Of a DNA stretch of 64,000 bases, positions 49,621 through 57,819 are shown piece after piece; within the stretch, counting starts at the first letter, position 1, and the number at the start of each line of letters is the position of its first letter. Under the pieces are notes generated by a model, which made no database searches, was not told the DNA's origin, and saw only the letters and a program-made list of their open reading frames with translations. The translations under genes were made by a program, and so were the position numbers. This stretch comes from Acidobacteriota bacterium. Its GTDB lineage: Bacteria; Acidobacteriota; Thermoanaerobaculia; Gp7-AA8. The stretch covers positions 33,684 through 97,683 of the forward strand of contig QHVT01000022.1 in NCBI GenBank assembly GCA_003223645.1. Direction: 5' to 3'.

Positions 49621-52161
49621 TTACTCCTCCACCGCCCACACGTCCCCGCCCTGCGGCAGGAACCGATCGAACAAAATCCACTTTCCGTCCGGCGACCAGA
49701 GGGGGTAATCGATGCGCGACTCGGCGTCTTCGAACTCGAACACCTTTCGCGGCTTATCGCCCGTCTGCGGAGAGCACCAGAGCGTGCGGTGGCCGAGGAC
49801 GTCCATGATCAGAGAGTCGTCCGGAGAGAACGACATGTGCGCGCCGCCGATCACCTCGGCCACCGGCTCGGGCTCGCCGCCGGCGACGGAGACGCTCATC
49901 GTCTTCTTCGCGGACGGACAGCGGAAGATGATGCGCGAGCCGTCGCGCGTCCAACGGAGGAAGTGACCGGCGGCGCCGACGGTCGTCAACTGCTTGACGT
50001 TCGAGCCGTTCGCGCTCATCACGAACACCTCGAGCCGGCCATCGCGATCGGACATGAACGCGATCTGTTTTCCGTCCGGTGAAAAAAACGGATTGATGTT
50101 GATGCCTTGTCCGCGCGTCAAACGCGTGAGCGTCTCTCCGTCGAAGTCGAAGCGCCAGATGTCGATCGTCTCCGCGCGTCCGGAGAAGAACACGAGCGAG
50201 CGTCCGTCGGGCGACCAGTTCGGCTGATAGTCGCCGCCCACGCCGCTGGTGAGCCGCCGCGTTTTTCCGTCGCGCAGCGAGAGCAGCCACAAGTTCATCT
50301 CGCCCGTGCGATCGGAACCGAAGGCGATGCGCTCATCATTGTTCTGCGTTAGCGGCGACCACGCGCCGCGCGTGTTCTCGCGCGAGCCCGCGACGACCTG
50401 CTCGGGCGCGCCGCTCGCCGCGCCGGTCATCGCATCGACCGGCAGCCGCCACAGCTCCGCGTTTTGTTTGAGGATCGCGAAGACGAGACGGTTCTCGCTG
50501 CGCGGCGTGTCGACGTCGACGTCGTGTCCCGGTCCCGCCGTGATTTGCTGCATCGGTCCCGCCGGAGTGCCGTCGATGTCGATCGGAATGCGCCAGAGGT
50601 TGATGCCGCCGCCGCGATACGACGAACAGATGATCGAGCCGCCGTCGAACGACCACACCGGATGCACGTCGGTCACGAAGTCGTCCGTCACCCACTTCAG
50701 CTCGCGCGTGCGGACGTCGGCGATGCGCACGTCCGACTTCGTCACTTCGATGTTCTGAAAAACGATCTTCGCGCCGTCCGGCGACCAGCGCGGCCGCACA
50801 TGCCCGGTCGCCTCCGACTCATCGCTCGTGAGTTGCTGCGCATTGCGCCCGCGCGCGTCGCAGATCCAGATCCGCCGCGGCCCGCTCCACGACGCGTCGA
50901 ACGCGACCTGCGTTCCGTCCGGTGACCACGACGGATTGAACGCGTTCTCGATCAGACGCGATTCTTTTCCGCTCTCGAGCTCGAGCGACCAGACGTCGCC
51001 GTGCGTGTCGACGTAGCGGCCGAACACGTCCGCCGGCTCGAATCGCGTGCCGGCATCGACTGCGCGCACGAAGAGAATGGATCGCCCGTCCGGAGCCCAC
51101 GCCGGATGGATGTCGTCGAAGTCGCCGCGCGTCAACTGCCGTTCGCTCGATTCCTCCGGCTCGCTGAGGATCAGCTTGCGCACGCGCCCGATCTCGCGCG
51201 CGAAGACGAGCTGCCGCTGATCGGGCGAGAGCGCGGGAAATTGTTCGACCGCGCGCGCGGACGTGAGCTGCGTGAGTCGCGGCAGGCGGCGCGACGTCTC
51301 GCGCATCCGCTCGCGCACGCGCTTGAGATCCGCGACGACGTCCCGCATCGACGGATATCGCGCGTCCGCGTTCTTCGCGAGACAGCGGCTGACCACACGC
51401 TGCAGCTCCGGCGGCACGCGCTCATCGATCGTGCGCATCGGCGGCGGATCAACCGCGATGATCTGATGCACGAGCTCCGTGATCAACGTCCCGTTGAACG
51501 CGCGCTGACCCGACAGCGCCTCATACGCGACCGCGCCGAACGCGAAAATGTCCGAGCGCTGATCGACCTCCGCGCCTCTGAGCTGCTCCGGCGACATGTA
51601 GTGCGGCGTGCCGACCAGCACACCCGGCTTCGTGCTCGGCGCCGTCGGCGTGCTCGAGTCGGGACCGATGCGGCCCGCGTCGATGAGCTTCGCCAACCCG
51701 AAGTCGAGAATCTTCGCATACCCGTCGTCCGTGATCATGATGTTGTCCGGCTTCAGATCGCGATGCACGATCTCCGCTTCATGCGCCTTCGCCAACCCCT
51801 CGGCGATCTGTATGAGCAGATCCAGCGTCTCCGCCGGCTCCCCCCGCCTCGCAATCCGCGCCCGCAACGTCTCCCCCGCGATGTACTCCATCGCAATGAA
51901 CCGCCGCGGCGTCTCTTCCGTGGTCTCGCCGATGTCATAGATCGTGAGAATGTGCGGATGATTCAACGCCGAAGCCGCCTGCGCCTCGAACCGAAACCGC
52001 GCGACCGCATCCGGATTCGTGACCGCCGCCTCAGGCAGCATCTTCAGCGCGACATCGCGGTTGAGCCGGATGTCCCGCGCGCGGTAGATGACACCCATCC
52101 CGCCGGAGCCGATCGACGAGACGATCTCGTACACGCCGACGCGGGTTCCGGGTGGGAGCAT
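49621..52161 (-). CDS. Soluble Ser/Thr protein kinase fused to a PD40 beta-propeller
   Basis: An 846-residue protein. The kinase domain spans about 10-280: Gly loop GSGGMGVIYRA, Lys40 (DVALKML), HRDLKPDN (Asp135), DFGLAKL (Asp153) and GTPHYMSPEQL. A PD40/TolB-like propeller begins near 300 and extends to the end, with about ten blades (SPDGTQVAFDASWSGPRRI, SPDGAKIVFQNIEVTKSDV, SPDGRSLVFFSGRAETIDI, SPDGKQIAFMSDRDGRLEV). No membrane helix separates the domains. This architecture is common in Acidobacteriota; its ligand is unknown. TATAAT lies at 52173-52178 just 12 bp before the ATG, hinting at a nearly leaderless transcript; no Shine-Dalgarno is visible. Confidence 0.93.
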   Translation of the reverse strand: MLPPGTRVGVYEIVSSIGSGGMGVIYRARDIRLNRDVALKMLPEAAVTNPDAVARFRFEAQAASALNHPHILTIYDIGETTEETPRRFIAMEYIAGETLRARIARRGEPAETLDLLIQIAEGLAKAHEAEIVHRDLKPDNIMITDDGYAKILDFGLAKLIDAGRIGPDSSTPTAPSTKPGVLVGTPHYMSPEQLRGAEVDQRSDIFAFGAVAYEALSGQRAFNGTLITELVHQIIAVDPPPMRTIDERVPPELQRVVSRCLAKNADARYPSMRDVVADLKRVRERMRETSRRLPRLTQLTSARAVEQFPALSPDQRQLVFAREIGRVRKLILSEPEESSERQLTRGDFDDIHPAWAPDGRSILFVRAVDAGTRFEPADVFGRYVDTHGDVWSLELESGKESRLIENAFNPSWSPDGTQVAFDASWSGPRRIWICDARGRNAQQLTSDESEATGHVRPRWSPDGAKIVFQNIEVTKSDVRIADVRTRELKWVTDDFVTDVHPVWSFDGGSIICSSYRGGGINLWRIPIDIDGTPAGPMQQITAGPGHDVDVDTPRSENRLVFAILKQNAELWRLPVDAMTGAASGAPEQVVAGSRENTRGAWSPLTQNNDERIAFGSDRTGEMNLWLLSLRDGKTRRLTSGVGGDYQPNWSPDGRSLVFFSGRAETIDIWRFDFDGETLTRLTRGQGININPFFSPDGKQIAFMSDRDGRLEVFVMSANGSNVKQLTTVGAAGHFLRWTRDGSRIIFRCPSAKKTMSVSVAGGEPEPVAEVIGGAHMSFSPDDSLIMDVLGHRTLWCSPQTGDKPRKVFEFEDAESRIDYPLWSPDGKWILFDRFLPQGGDVWAVEE

Positions 52162-52172
52162 GTTGGGGGGAG

Positions 52173-52178
52173 ATTATA
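52173..52178 (-). promoter_or_regulatory. Possible -10 box of the kinase gene
   Basis: TATAAT on the minus strand overlaps the TAA stop of the upstream gene and is 11 bases before the kinase ATG. No convincing -35 box (GGTGTA at the expected spacing) is present, so this may be chance. Confidence 0.25.
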
Positions 52179-53100
52179 GGTGGGGGCCGAAGAGATACAC
52201 CTTGCCCCAGTCGGCAAAGATGGCGACCTGATGATGGGTCTGCCATCCGTGCGCGCCGTCGTTTAGGGCTTGGGGGCTGTAGACGACGTGGAAGTTCACC
52301 CGGGTCTTACTCTCGTGAAGAAAGGCCTCGAAATACGGATTCACGAGATTGATTGCGGTGCCCGCACGATTCGTAATTCGGCCGACCGTGAAGATGGTGC
52401 GGAACAATACTGCCTTGTATGCGAAACCGGGAAAGCGGTGGCTGTACGTGAATTCGGTCTGGCTGCGATGTCCCGCGATTCCGGATTGTGTGGTTCGAGC
52501 GAGTCCAAACGTGCCAAAGAGCCAGCGGGTGCGAAATGGAAATGGAGCATCCCCTTCGAGACCGAATGATTCCTCTCGGCCGGAGCGGCGCGAGATCACC
52601 GCCCCGGTCAGCGGCGCAACAACGTCCTGGTGTATCGTCTGTCGCGTCCAGGTGCCGCGAAGACGCATCATGGTTCGCGGCTCAGGCCCGTTCGGGATGC
52701 TGTAATACCAGCCGAACTGAAGGGAATCCCGCGCTCCCGGCGGAGGTGCCGCGGGTGTGGCGTTGGGAGGAGGAGGGGTCGGAAAATAAATGGGCGGATC
52801 GCACGCGCAAACGCTCAGCGCCGGATGATCGCCTTCGCGAATACTGTGCTTATAGTCGAATTGGACGTGCCTCCAGTACACACCGCCCCCGAGTTGAAGA
52901 AATCCCGTCTTGTCCTTCAATGGCCTGTAGTCGTCTACAAAATTCCATGCGCCCCCGGCAACGAGGCGCGCGCTCAACAAGACGTGCCCCTCGATCTCGC
53001 GAGGATCGAGAAAATCATCGGGATCAAAAATCGGTCGCTGCTGTGCGAGGCCAACACTACAACTCATCAGCACGATCGCAGCATAGAAGAATCTTCGCAT
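52174..53100 (-). CDS. Exported beta-barrel-like protein of unknown function
   Basis: A 308-residue exported protein. Signal: RRFFYAAIVLMSCSVGLA. The mature part contains amphipathic strands (GHVLLSARLVAGGAWNFVDD, GGGVYWRHVQFDYKHS, RTRWLFGTFGLARTTQSG, EFTYSHRFPGFAYKAVLF) and a Pro-rich loop (PTPPPPNATPAAPPP) with a CAC pair. This fits an outer-membrane barrel, although it ends in KVYLFGPHL without a terminal aromatic. I do not recognise the family. It is 5 bp from the next upstream gene, in an AT-richer block with different codon habits. Confidence 0.75.
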   Translation of the reverse strand: MRRFFYAAIVLMSCSVGLAQQRPIFDPDDFLDPREIEGHVLLSARLVAGGAWNFVDDYRPLKDKTGFLQLGGGVYWRHVQFDYKHSIREGDHPALSVCACDPPIYFPTPPPPNATPAAPPPGARDSLQFGWYYSIPNGPEPRTMMRLRGTWTRQTIHQDVVAPLTGAVISRRSGREESFGLEGDAPFPFRTRWLFGTFGLARTTQSGIAGHRSQTEFTYSHRFPGFAYKAVLFRTIFTVGRITNRAGTAINLVNPYFEAFLHESKTRVNFHVVYSPQALNDGAHGWQTHHQVAIFADWGKVYLFGPHL

Positions 53101-53105
53101 GTGAA

Positions 53106-53951
53106 TTACTTGATAGCGGGGGTAATTTTCAGAGACATCGTCTTGAACTGCGGAGTCGTCTTCTCATCAAGTTCTATCGCGACCGGCGAGAGGCTCGGTA
53201 ATTCACATAATACTTTGCTGTCGTTCCTTTGGCTTCCCAGGAAATAGATAAGTTGGGTACGCTTAAACCGATCCCGCACGGCTATGACTGCAGGGTCATT
53301 GACGAGCAACCCGCAGCCATCGGGCCGCGGGTACTTGCGCCCTGGCTGAAGACGCAGCTTCTCATAGGCGATACCCGAATCAGGTCTCTTCGTCAGACCC
53401 AGCGAAGCGTTGGGAAAACGCAGATCCAGAATCTCGAAGTCTGTACCCTTCAGATCGAACCAACGGGTTTCTCTGCAGTCACGATCCTTGTTCGATTCGT
53501 GTGCCATGGTACGTACGTAACTGAGGTAAATCGGGTTACGCAGTCCGTCGGCAGCATCGGCGTCGATGCGCACCTCGATGTCGTAAACCTTGGCTGTTCT
53601 TTGGAAGTGAGTAAAGTTATAGGTCGCCTCGCCCTTGTCGCCCGGGTGCGACTCGAGACATCCAGTTCGAGAATCGCCCAGCCGCAGGCTGCCCATTGTT
53701 TTCTCGGAGTTGAGCAGAGGAACGTTCGTCGTATCATTCAACTTTCCCGTCCATATTGGCGTTTTGCCTTCTTGCGTCAGCGGAATCAGATAGTCATGCT
53801 CATCACCCTTCGCAACCAGATACACAGGCCCTCTCGGCGTTCCGTCGATTTCCACTCTCACGAACGGTGTTACGCCTTGAGCTTTGACGGACGCAGCCAT
53901 CGACGCCAGCAGCGATATCATCACGAGCCAACCGACTTTAGTCCGGTTCAT
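53106..53951 (-). CDS. Exported protein of unknown function
   Basis: A 281-residue protein with a signal peptide (VGWLVMISLLASMAASVKA). The mature part is beta-rich: PFVRVEIDGTPRGPVYLVAK, YNFTHFQRTAKVYDIEVRID and SVAIEL-like LSPVAIELDEKTTPQFKTMS. Cys at CLESH, DCRE, GCGLLV and LCELP could form two disulphides. No recognised family. It overlaps the zinc-ribbon gene by 14 bp at its 5' end and lies just upstream of the barrel-like gene. AT-richer composition suggests acquisition or a rarely expressed accessory role. Confidence 0.75.
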   Translation of the reverse strand: MNRTKVGWLVMISLLASMAASVKAQGVTPFVRVEIDGTPRGPVYLVAKGDEHDYLIPLTQEGKTPIWTGKLNDTTNVPLLNSEKTMGSLRLGDSRTGCLESHPGDKGEATYNFTHFQRTAKVYDIEVRIDADAADGLRNPIYLSYVRTMAHESNKDRDCRETRWFDLKGTDFEILDLRFPNASLGLTKRPDSGIAYEKLRLQPGRKYPRPDGCGLLVNDPAVIAVRDRFKRTQLIYFLGSQRNDSKVLCELPSLSPVAIELDEKTTPQFKTMSLKITPAIK

Positions 53952-54711
53952 CGCAACAAGCCCCCTCTATGAAAGCCGCTCTGAAGTCCTCAGGAAGTTC
54001 TTTGGGTTCGGTATGAGTGTGTGGTGTGGAATGGAAAACTTGCCAGAAGTACCAGGGGTTCCCTGATTCCTCGATCGTGATCATCAATCGCATAGGCCGT
54101 ACAGCCAGTTTTCGCCGTATTTCCTCTCTGCATACAATCGCCGGTCTGCACGTGGCCTTCAACGTTGCGAGGGCCTCTAACCTTATTCTCACATCGTCTT
54201 CTTGTTTCCCAATCACGGCTTTGGCCAGCGGAGTTTGGCCGTCATCGGCCACGGGCATCAGAGTAAGATGGGCCTGCGTGATCTCCAAGCCGGTTTTGTC
54301 GAATACCAGTTCGAAGTGTTTGAGGGTCGATGGCCTCAATCCTCTATTCTCAGTGCTGATCGTGATGAATCGCCGGTCCGCATTGATGATTTTGAAATCC
54401 GTATTCGACTCCCGAAAGTAAAGAAACGTATTGCTGCCCGCGATCGCGGTGATCAAACCAAGCAAGGGCTTCCAATAGTTGAGCACTTTCCGAAACAGAA
54501 CAAACAGAGATCCATGAAGCACCGCGTCGCACTTTTCACACGTACGCGCCGATGGCCGGTTTTTGTGTTGGCAGTTCGAACAAATGGGCCCTTTCTGTGT
54601 CGATCCACAATGCGAGCAGATCCGTGCATTCGGAGCAATCATGCCTTTGCAACTGTCGCATTTGCGCTCCTCCTTCTTCTTCTGCCGCTTCGACGGCATG
54701 AAATTCACCAT
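53938..54711 (-). CDS. Zinc-ribbon membrane protein of unknown function
   Basis: A 257-residue protein. AGGAGG five bases upstream fixes the ATG at 54711. The basic N-terminus (SKRQKKKEERK) is followed by two zinc-ribbon-like knuckle pairs, CDSCKGMIAPNARICSHCG and CSNCQHKNRPSARTCEKCD. One membrane helix follows (KPLLGLITAIAGSNTFLYF), then a beta-rich C-terminal domain, probably periplasmic (FKIINADRRFITISTENRGL). The ATG overlaps the stop of the preceding ORF by 7 bp. It is a cytosolic zinc-ribbon anchored to a periplasmic domain; no named family comes to mind. Confidence 0.75.
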   Translation of the reverse strand: MVNFMPSKRQKKKEERKCDSCKGMIAPNARICSHCGSTQKGPICSNCQHKNRPSARTCEKCDAVLHGSLFVLFRKVLNYWKPLLGLITAIAGSNTFLYFRESNTDFKIINADRRFITISTENRGLRPSTLKHFELVFDKTGLEITQAHLTLMPVADDGQTPLAKAVIGKQEDDVRIRLEALATLKATCRPAIVCREEIRRKLAVRPMRLMITIEESGNPWYFWQVFHSTPHTHTEPKELPEDFRAAFIEGACCDEPD

Positions 54712-55679
54712 CCCGGCCTCCTGATCGATACGATTCCGACGATTGTCAGGAAGAAACCGAGAAGGACGATCCCCCACCCCGAGACCGCCGGCACGTCCGT
54801 CGTAGGGGGAAGAACGCATATGACGTATTCGTGATCGCCAAAGCAGGACGGGTCAGTAACGCTCGTTGCACGGACGGTGAAATGGAAGCAGCCGGCGGCC
54901 GCAGGGACGCCGGAAATCGTGTCGTTTGGGAAAAGGCTGAGGCCGGGTGGAAGGGTGCCGGGCGCGGTTGAGAACACATAAGGCGGTTTGCCGCAGGAGG
55001 CGATCAGCGTCTTGCTGTACGGTACGCCGAGGAGGGCGAGGGGGAGGTTGGGTGGGGAGATGGTTACGTTACAAACCACGATAAGGTGGAGAGGGACGAT
55101 CTGCGGCGGACAACCCGTCGGCGTCACCGTCACGCTGAAGTAGTAACTACCGGCGACGGTCGGAACGTCCGTAATGCTCGACAGCAGGCCGCCGGGGGAC
55201 AACATCAAACCAACGGGAAGCGATCCCGGCGTCGACGTGTAGACGTAGTCACCGCAGTCGGGCTTCGGAAGTTGATGCTGATAGGTCGAGCAGGCGGTCG
55301 CCTGTGGCAGCTCGGGGTCCACGGTAAGGGGATCCGGGCAAAGAATTTCAAGTGTGTATTGATGGCGCTCCGAAACACCACGGGCTGTCGCCACAACGAT
55401 GAATGGATATGTGCCAGGCGTCGTCGGTGTACCGCACAAATTTCTTGTTTTCTTGTCGAAGGTCAGACCAGGAGGGAGAGAGCCCTCGATTTCGAGATCA
55501 TAGGGCTTCGTGCAGCCGGTGGCGGTGATCGTTTCGCAATATGGTGTGCAGGCCTTTGCCGACGAAGGGAGATCAGAAAACGCGACGACCGGATGGATAA
55601 CGATCGTGTAATCCTTCGACACGGTGCAGGAATCGTTCGTCACTGTAACTGTGAAGGTGTGACAGCCGGGCTTCGTCAA
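54705..55679 (-). CDS. Ig-like repeat protein with C-terminal sorting signal; probable 3' part of the ice-binding gene
   Basis: A 324-residue frame that opens at a TTG inside what should be an uninterrupted domain. It has three or four putative-Ig (He_PIG-like) repeats: LPPGLTFDKKTRNLCGTPTT, TSTPGSLPVGLMLSPGGLLS and APGTLPPGLSLFPNDTISGV. It ends in an IPTL-CTERM-like signal: VPAVSGWGIVLLGFFLTIVG then IVSIRRPGW. It has no signal peptide and no Shine-Dalgarno. The sequence upstream in this frame (SSIKKLTGT and TKPGC) continues the preceding gene's Ig-like domain. I infer that it is the second half of one gene split by a one-base shift in the C6 tract at 55708-55713. Confidence 0.8.
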   Translation of the reverse strand: MTKPGCHTFTVTVTNDSCTVSKDYTIVIHPVVAFSDLPSSAKACTPYCETITATGCTKPYDLEIEGSLPPGLTFDKKTRNLCGTPTTPGTYPFIVVATARGVSERHQYTLEILCPDPLTVDPELPQATACSTYQHQLPKPDCGDYVYTSTPGSLPVGLMLSPGGLLSSITDVPTVAGSYYFSVTVTPTGCPPQIVPLHLIVVCNVTISPPNLPLALLGVPYSKTLIASCGKPPYVFSTAPGTLPPGLSLFPNDTISGVPAAAGCFHFTVRATSVTDPSCFGDHEYVICVLPPTTDVPAVSGWGIVLLGFFLTIVGIVSIRRPGW

Positions 55680-57052
55680 TGTGCCGGTGAGCTTCTTAAT
55701 GGAACTCGGGGGGTGATGGGGCTCGGGACCAGCTCGGGAGGAACGTCGCCCGTGAATGTAAACGTAAATGGCCCGCTCCCCCCCACCGCTGTAAAAACGG
55801 CTTCGTAATGGTCGCCCACGTTTCCGTCAGCGAGCATGTCGGGGGCGAGCGTCAGGCCGCCTTGGATGTCGAAAGAATAAGACTTCGTCGTTGAGCAACC
55901 GAGAGTGTCCGTCGCGGTCAATGAGAAAGCGCTCTGACCTGATCTGGCGACGCCTTTCAGTATGTTGCCCACCAGCTGCAAATTCTTCGGCAAGGTTTCT
56001 GGCGGTGCGGTGACGGTATAGGGCGGCTCTCCCCCACTAGGTTTGATTTCGTATTCGTAATCGACACACGCAGTCGGAGTGGGAATATCGGGAAGGACGA
56101 TGTTTCCGCAGATCACCAGCCGGTAAACGCGGATGCAATTGATGCCTGTGGAATCGCTGATGGCGACGGCCAGCTTGAACACGCCCGCCGTTGTCGGTTT
56201 GACGGACAACACCCCGCTCTCCGTCACTGTCACCACGCCCGGTTGAAGATCGCTCGCGGCCAGCGCAAATTTGTAAGAGCCGTTGCCCCCTTTCGGGGTC
56301 AATGTCTGGGTGTAATCGGGTCCGGCCATTCCGTCGGGAAGAACGTGCGGAGCCATGTCCAGGAGCGCACAGCAGATGGTCACGCCCGCGTCGGTCAGGC
56401 TCACGGCACCCGGCGTGAGAAGGCGTCCGGAGATCGTGGCATTGCTCTCGACGGTGATGTTCCCCGTCGCCAGGACGTTCCCGGCGAAGACGCTCTTCGT
56501 TCCGAACGTCGCTGGTCCGCCGATTCGCCAGAAAACGTTGTTGTCCCTTCCTTCGTTGATGGTCTGTACCGTGGACCCGGGTTTGGTGGTGAGCGAGCTC
56601 TCGACCTCGAAGATCCAGACGGCGTTGGGATCGCCGCCGGCATCGAGCACTAACGAGCCCGTCAACACTGCGTCCGGGGGCGCTCGATAGACGCCGGGTC
56701 CGAGGATCCGGCCGAGGCCGAGGTCTCCGGTGAGCGTCGCAGTGAGTGAGCGCGCCGCGAGATTGGTGTAGGCCTCAGCTGTGTCTTTTTGCGCTTGCTG
56801 CGCCAGCGAGTCGTTCAATCGGCGATCACCGAGAATGAAATTCGAATGGGAAAGACCGGAGGCCGTGTTGCCGGGACTCGTCCCCACGTTTCCCGCGATG
56901 ACGGTCGTGGAGCCTGAATTGGTGACCGAGCCTCCCAACGCCGCGAAACTGGAAGCGAAACCGAGATTCGGGGTCGGCGAAGTCTGCGCATAGCTCGGTA
57001 ACGCCGCCCCAAAAAGCGACACGAATACCAGAACTTTGAACCGGGACCGCAT
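55676..57052 (-). CDS. Ice-binding (DUF3494-like) secreted protein, 5' part
   Basis: A 458-residue exported protein. GAGG before the ATG at 57052 and the signal peptide SRFKVLVFVSLFGAALPSYA set the start. Residues about 30-235 match the DUF3494 ice-binding family: LGFASSFAALGGSVTNSGST, VIAGNVGTSPG, GLGRILGPGVYRAPPDAVLT, PNAVWIFEVESSLTTKPGST and VFAGNVLATGNITVESNATI plus GRLLTPGAVSLTDAGVTI. Three Ig-like domains follow. The frame ends in RVPLRSSPAH within an Ig-like domain, without a sorting signal, because of the C6 tract. Ice binding is a family attribute; many members adhere to or inhibit ice, others are adhesins. Confidence 0.87.
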   Translation of the reverse strand: MRSRFKVLVFVSLFGAALPSYAQTSPTPNLGFASSFAALGGSVTNSGSTTVIAGNVGTSPGNTASGLSHSNFILGDRRLNDSLAQQAQKDTAEAYTNLAARSLTATLTGDLGLGRILGPGVYRAPPDAVLTGSLVLDAGGDPNAVWIFEVESSLTTKPGSTVQTINEGRDNNVFWRIGGPATFGTKSVFAGNVLATGNITVESNATISGRLLTPGAVSLTDAGVTICCALLDMAPHVLPDGMAGPDYTQTLTPKGGNGSYKFALAASDLQPGVVTVTESGVLSVKPTTAGVFKLAVAISDSTGINCIRVYRLVICGNIVLPDIPTPTACVDYEYEIKPSGGEPPYTVTAPPETLPKNLQLVGNILKGVARSGQSAFSLTATDTLGCSTTKSYSFDIQGGLTLAPDMLADGNVGDHYEAVFTAVGGSGPFTFTFTGDVPPELVPSPITPRVPLRSSPAH

Positions 57053-57197
57053 TGGACCTCTTATTGAGGGAGTGCCGGAATCGCGGACTTCCCTACCCAG
57101 ACCGCCCAAAGAAACGGCAGAACCCCGGGCCTACGGACTCCTGGAACCCCACCCCCTCCCCTTCAACAGAGGTAGTGACGAACCGCAGCAAAACGTT

Positions 57198-57335
57198 TCA
57201 TGAGAACTTCACCGAGACGCCGTAGGCGTGATCGGAGGGAATCGCATACCGCGCCATCCCATTGCGCGCGGCCTTGCTGCCGCGCTTCTTCAGCCACGCC
57301 AGCGCCGACTGCATCTGCTCGTCAATCAACTTCAT
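57198..57335 (-). pseudogene. Remnant of a DNA alkylation repair (AlkD-like) gene
   Basis: A 45-residue fragment (MKLIDEQMQSALAWLKKRGS then KAARNGMARYAIPSDHAYGV) corresponds to the N-terminus of bacterial AlkD-like DNA alkylation repair proteins. It stops at VKFS, where the family continues for about 180 more residues. No continuation is seen in any frame in the following 140 bp. It is therefore a truncated relic. The 57110-57197 stretch downstream has no recognisable feature. Confidence 0.7.
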
Positions 57336-57381
57336 CGCGACGTTGTAGAGCACAAGGCACGACCTCTTTAGGTGACACATT

Positions 57382-57668
57382 CAGTTCGTGAACTGACGGA
57401 GCCAGTTATCGAACTGGCCGCGTCAGTTCACGAACTGGCCGTGCCAGTTATCGAACTGGCCGCGCCAGTTCACGAACTGCCCGTCCCAGTTATCGAACTG
57501 GCCGCGCCAGTTCACGAACTGCCCGTCCCAGTTATCGAACTGGCCACGCCAGTTCACGAACTGCCCGTCCCAGTTATCGAACTGGCCGCGTCAGTTCACG
57601 AACTGACCGTGCCAGTTATCGAACTGGCCGCGCCAGTTCACGAACTGCCAGAGCCAGTCACCGAACGG
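57382..57668. repeat. Tandem array of 14 CAGTT-N4-AACTG palindromes at 21-bp pitch
   Basis: Fourteen units begin at 57382, 57403, 57424 and so on, every 21 bp, up to 57655. Two versions alternate: CAGTTATCGAACTG, usually extended to GCCAGTTATCGAACTGGC, and CAGTTCACGAACTG. The first unit (CAGTTCGTGAACTG) is a variant, and the last (CAGTCACCGAACGG) is degenerate. The 7-bp linkers vary (GCCGCGT, GCCGTGC, CCCGTCC, GCCACGC, ACCGTGC), while the palindromes hardly vary at all. The pitch equals two turns of B-DNA. The array ends about 150 bp before the histidine kinase start. It reads as PVIELAAPVHELPV in one frame, but that frame runs into the kinase gene. Confidence 0.95.
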
Positions 57669-57810
57669 CCGTCTTCCGCCTTCTGCCTTCTGCCTTCCGC
57701 TTTCTGCCTTCTACCTTCCGCTTTCTGCCTTCTGCCTTCCGCCTTCCGCCATCTGCCATCCGCCATCCGCTTTCTGCCTTCCGCCATCTGCCATCCGCTT
57801 TCTGCTTTAA
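57669..57810. repeat. TCTGCCTTC / CCATCTG minisatellite
   Basis: Irregular CCTTCTGC, CTTTCTGC, CCTTCCGC and CCATC(T/C)GC units fill the space between the palindrome array and the kinase start. Same family as 8772-8850 and 35415-35580, but here mostly one arm, so no long stem is formed. It leaves no conventional promoter room apart from the last bases before 57820. Confidence 0.85.
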
Positions 57811-57819
57811 TCCCGGAAC

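Noticed and set aside
52173..52178. Confident sigma-70 promoter at TATAAT before the kinase
   Set aside because: There is no -35 box at the right distance, and the hexamer coincides with the upstream stop codon; kept only as a low-confidence feature.
57382..57668. CRISPR array
   Set aside because: The units are 14-bp palindromes with 7-bp linkers, and the period is 21 bp. There are no unique 30-bp spacers and no cas genes.
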